DNA of 64,000 nucleotides, taken from the NCBI RefSeq assembly GCF_030867145.1, contig NC_134416.1, positions 92,729,183 to 92,793,182 on the forward strand. The letters are read 5' to 3'. The position numbers and the translations under genes are program-made. Source of the DNA: Opisthocomus hoazin. Taxonomy: Eukaryota > Chordata > Aves > Opisthocomiformes > Opisthocomidae. The notes below the pieces were generated by a model. That model made no database searches, was not told the origin of the DNA, and worked only from the letters and a program-made list of their open reading frames with translations. Shown piece by piece: positions 60,793 through 64,000 of this stretch (the stretch's first letter is position 1; every line of letters begins with the position of its first letter).

Positions 60793-62149
60793 AACTCGAA
60801 TGGATACGCTCCAGCCCAAGGCTGCTGTGGCTGGCAGAGCCAGAATTCCACTGTAATGGCTGGAACTGTGACCAAGAACCTGTCTCTCCACCCCTCCCAG
60901 TAATCCCCCTGCTAGCAGTATACGGCAGGAAACGGTCTCATTCTAATGCAGGAAGCATAAGAGGAAAAACTGAATAGTAAAACCAGGAGAGTGGGGCACA
61001 AGAAAAACAGGCATAAGCATATGTCTAGGCAAATATATTACAAACTGGGAGAATGTGGGGAGGCAAACGATGGAGAAAATTACTCGCATGAGCTAAGAGA
61101 GCTTGAGGTCGGAGAAGATGCCTGGCAAGGAAATGGAGACATGACAGAAACGGTTTTGAGGAGAAAGAGAGAAAGGGATCAAAATGGAAAGGGAACAAGT
61201 AGAAAAGTTTGCACCCAGAAGACAATGTGCTCATGGAGAGCTTGAAATGAAGCCAAACATCCCACTTTGTCTGACCATTACAAATGATATTATCAAAATA
61301 TCTTATGCTCATCTAGTGATGATCATTCACACAGGATAACGATTTAACTCTAGCAGCAGAAATCTGAGCAGTTCACCTAAAACTTTATAATTAACCACTC
61401 TAGAATTTGTCTCATTTTCAAAACGAGAAATTATACCTGTACACAAAGAACACTCAAGGAGTATTGCTAAATTTGTAAAGTTCACACTTGGGAAAAAGGA
61501 AATGCTAGAATCAAGGCTATATCTATGTTGTAGAAGCCTCTCATGAAGATACATTAAGAAAAACATATAATGCTTGCAGACTGCCTTTGTCTTAATCAAG
61601 AATCGGGATGCATCAGATCTGAACTAACACACCACTCTTCAATATTTTGTTTTTTCCCTGGATTTCTTGTTTCCTGTAGTTGACTGTTCTGTCCTTTTCT
61701 TTTTCTTTTTTTTGTCCTGTTCACTTTCTACTCTTGCAGCAAACGCAGAGGCGGAGGGATAGAACTCTATAAACAAATCCATTTTCCTGTAACAGTCCTC
61801 TTTACTTCCCAAAAATAATGGATGCACCTGTGTCTGTGCTACTGAACAAAATAAGCCAGGCACTCTTCTTTGGCTGAGAGCCAGTGGCAGCACAGTCCAG
61901 ATCTACATGGCTAAAGTCTTCTCCTTACCCTCAAAACAGACTGGCTGCGTCTAAACTATCTATTAGGAAATGACCTGGGTCCCCAGGTTGTGTTCAGGCA
62001 CTGACTGTGCAGATGTTCTTTGGCTTGCACAAAAAAACATACCAAGGGAGTCATGCTAAAAATTACACGGTATGGAGAACTATAATCCCATGCTTCAGAT
62101 CATATGCTTTCCTTGTTTCATTTAGTAGCTTAAGTGTAGCAAATAAGAA

Positions 62150-62780
62150 AAGAATTCAATGCGAGAAGTTTGTGTTATGTAAATAAAAACCATCATCATG
62201 TATATATAGGGCAGCATCTTCACATCTGGCGGTTCCAAATAAATGCACTTGTATTTGAAACTTCTGTAATGTGCTTTTAGTATCATTTGTCTGTGCTGTG
62301 TAATTCATATAGGGACACCAAGCCCTGCATAGTTAGTTGGTTGGCAAATCCAGAAAGAGAGACCAAAAAAAAATCTGAAGCAAAACAAAAGAAACTATAG
62401 GACTGGAAATCTAAGCTCTCCTATTAGATAGCATTCATGTTTTATGCCTTAACATTTAACAAAAGCCATGCATTATGCACATGTAACACTAATTGCTGAA
62501 ATAATATGTGCAGCACGGCATATCATTCTGCAGACAAGCAATTGGCAGGTAGTTTTTACAATAGCAAGATGAATTCACAGTATGGGATGTGTTGATTGCT
62601 CATGTCAGTCCCTTTGAAATTTTAAAGTGATAGTAATCAGAGCTATAAATCTCTCCTAAGTATAATTAGATTACTATTTATACCTACTGTTGTTAAAACC
62701 AGCCTAAGAAATTACTTTTAGAGCATCATTACTGAAGAAATAATCTCTTTAAAACAATAATCACTGAGTTAAGTACAACT
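62150..62780. other. Candidate conserved non-coding block
   Basis: AT-rich, repeat-free sequence dense in homeodomain-like cores (ATAATTAGATTACT, AATAATCACTGAG) with isolated structured words such as GTGCAGCACGGCATATC. Composition resembles deeply conserved enhancers. No alignment was possible here. Confidence 0.2.
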
Positions 62781-64000
62781 CATATACCTACTTTCTATAA
62801 TGAGAATGCATAATTCAAGTATTTAAGAACCGAATGCCTTTACCTATTTAAAAGTTTGATAATAGCATTTTCAGACCTCAAGGTTTTTATCACATTATAC
62901 TGCAGTTCTGGGAGCATCCTCCAATGATGTAACGCACTGAGATGAAGGATTAGATATAGTGTCACCCCTAGACAGAAGGCACCCATTAAGAGATGCATGT
63001 TTTGTATTACAGAAAGCGCAGGTTTTGGTAGGGGCCTGTAGGGATTATTATGATAACGAGAAAATTATGATCAACTGACTAGAACTAGAGTTATCTCCAT
63101 AGACTCTTTATCTTCTCGGAACTTATTAGGAATTCCAAAAGATGGTAAATTTGTATAATCTGGCCCAGTAGTTCACTCTTGCTAATTTACATCTTATTTC
63201 CCATGGGAACCACCTTGACTGTTTTTTTCTACAGCAGAGAGAAGGCATAGCAGCAGGCTTTCAATAAATTCTGAAAGTGTCTAGTCTAATGTCATCTTCT
63301 GATTAAACAGATCTCTATAAAGATATTTACATGATTCTAAAGTAAAAAGAAAGATCTTTAATCCCCAGGTAAAAACATGGCATTCTAGCAGAATGGGGAA
63401 TTTTTTTCTTTTTCAGAATGCTCCAAGATGTAGGTGTTCATAGCTAGATAACTCACTGTGGAGCTGCAGCCTTCAGTCAGGGAATGTTGACGTAGCTCAA
63501 AGCTTGCTGGTATTCTGCAGAGACTACTTTCATTAAACACTAGCAATTGCACGAAGAACACAGACAACAGAAGCTAATTCCAAATCCATGGCTGGAATAA
63601 CCCAGGCAGATATAAGATCAAGGGGTTATAATAGAAAAATACAAATTTCATTAGCATACATTGTTACAGGACCTAGAAGTAAAAGAGCCTATGTCTCTCT
63701 CGATGTGTATAACCCTCAGCAGACTTCATTCCTCATTTTTCTAGTGGAGGTTCATGATTTTGTAGTTTGCTTCATGCAGAACAGATTCCTGAACTCAGCA
63801 GCCCTCAGAGAGACTTTGTCCATGACCTTCTCATGTGAAGTCAAGGGCAAAACTGCCTCCAAGGTTTCACAGCTTTGTAAAGTCAGTCCTCATATGGAAT
63901 GTCCTCCCTTTCCCTCAAGGAGTCCCTTCATTCCCCCATGAATATTTTATTACACAAATCTCAGAAATGGAAAAAGCACGTTTGGAATGATATGTAGCAG

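Larger units (their letters stand above)
59301..64000. other. Unique non-coding sequence to window end
   Basis: AT-rich with TG-rich simple repeats at 59385-59462, a GC/CpG-richer patch at about 60700-60910 with a duplicated GCACATGTGC palindrome, and a conserved-looking AT-rich block at 62150-62780. Short open frames (e.g. 60991-61245, purine-rich; 63588-63941) look fortuitous. No gene recognised. Confidence 0.5.

Overview
The window looks like bird nuclear DNA: AT-rich, mostly non-coding, and dominated by CR1 LINEs. Diagnostic CR1 features include the ATTCTRTG-type 3' tails, the reverse-transcriptase FADD box and, in one copy, the end of the endonuclease domain. A solo LTR of a type familiar from neoavian endogenous retroviruses and traces of MIR-type SINEs fit the same picture. 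The content suggests a gene desert or long introns on a bird chromosome, probably Neoaves. I recognise no known protein-coding gene and no rRNA, tRNA, CRISPR array, operon or bacterial feature.

Layout. 1-7.1 kb: unique sequence with a CpG-rich solo LTR (2129-2542, minus), a degraded MIR (4485-4618) and one exon-like open segment (3527-3651, minus). 7.1-7.8 kb: a block that reads like conserved non-coding sequence, then a simple-repeat patch with Z-DNA potential. 8.0-10.2 kb: an old minus-strand CR1 split by a younger plus-strand CR1 with a 5-bp target-site duplication. 10.2-29.9 kb: almost entirely unique, with a few exon-like and conserved-looking segments and a possible MIR remnant. 29.9-31.2 kb: a CR1 tail and a 136-bp tandem duplication. 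33.1-36.3 kb: two minus-strand open frames that can be joined by plausible splice sites in a compatible phase, with a downstream AATAAA. This is the best candidate host gene here, but it is unidentified. 40.0-41.3, 46.5-46.9 and 54.1-55.9 kb: three minus-strand CR1 fragments, the last with a large internal deletion. 58.4-59.3 kb: a much older plus-strand CR1. 59.3-64 kb: unique sequence with simple repeats and a conserved-looking AT-rich block near 62.2-62.8 kb.

Nothing here forms a multi-gene pathway. All retroelement reading frames are truncated or frameshifted. I found no convincing undescribed biological system. The most useful leads are the two-exon gene model, the nested CR1 with a small inverted CR1 patch, and the CpG-preserving LTR. 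All homology calls rest on remembered consensus patterns and within-window comparison, not on a database search.
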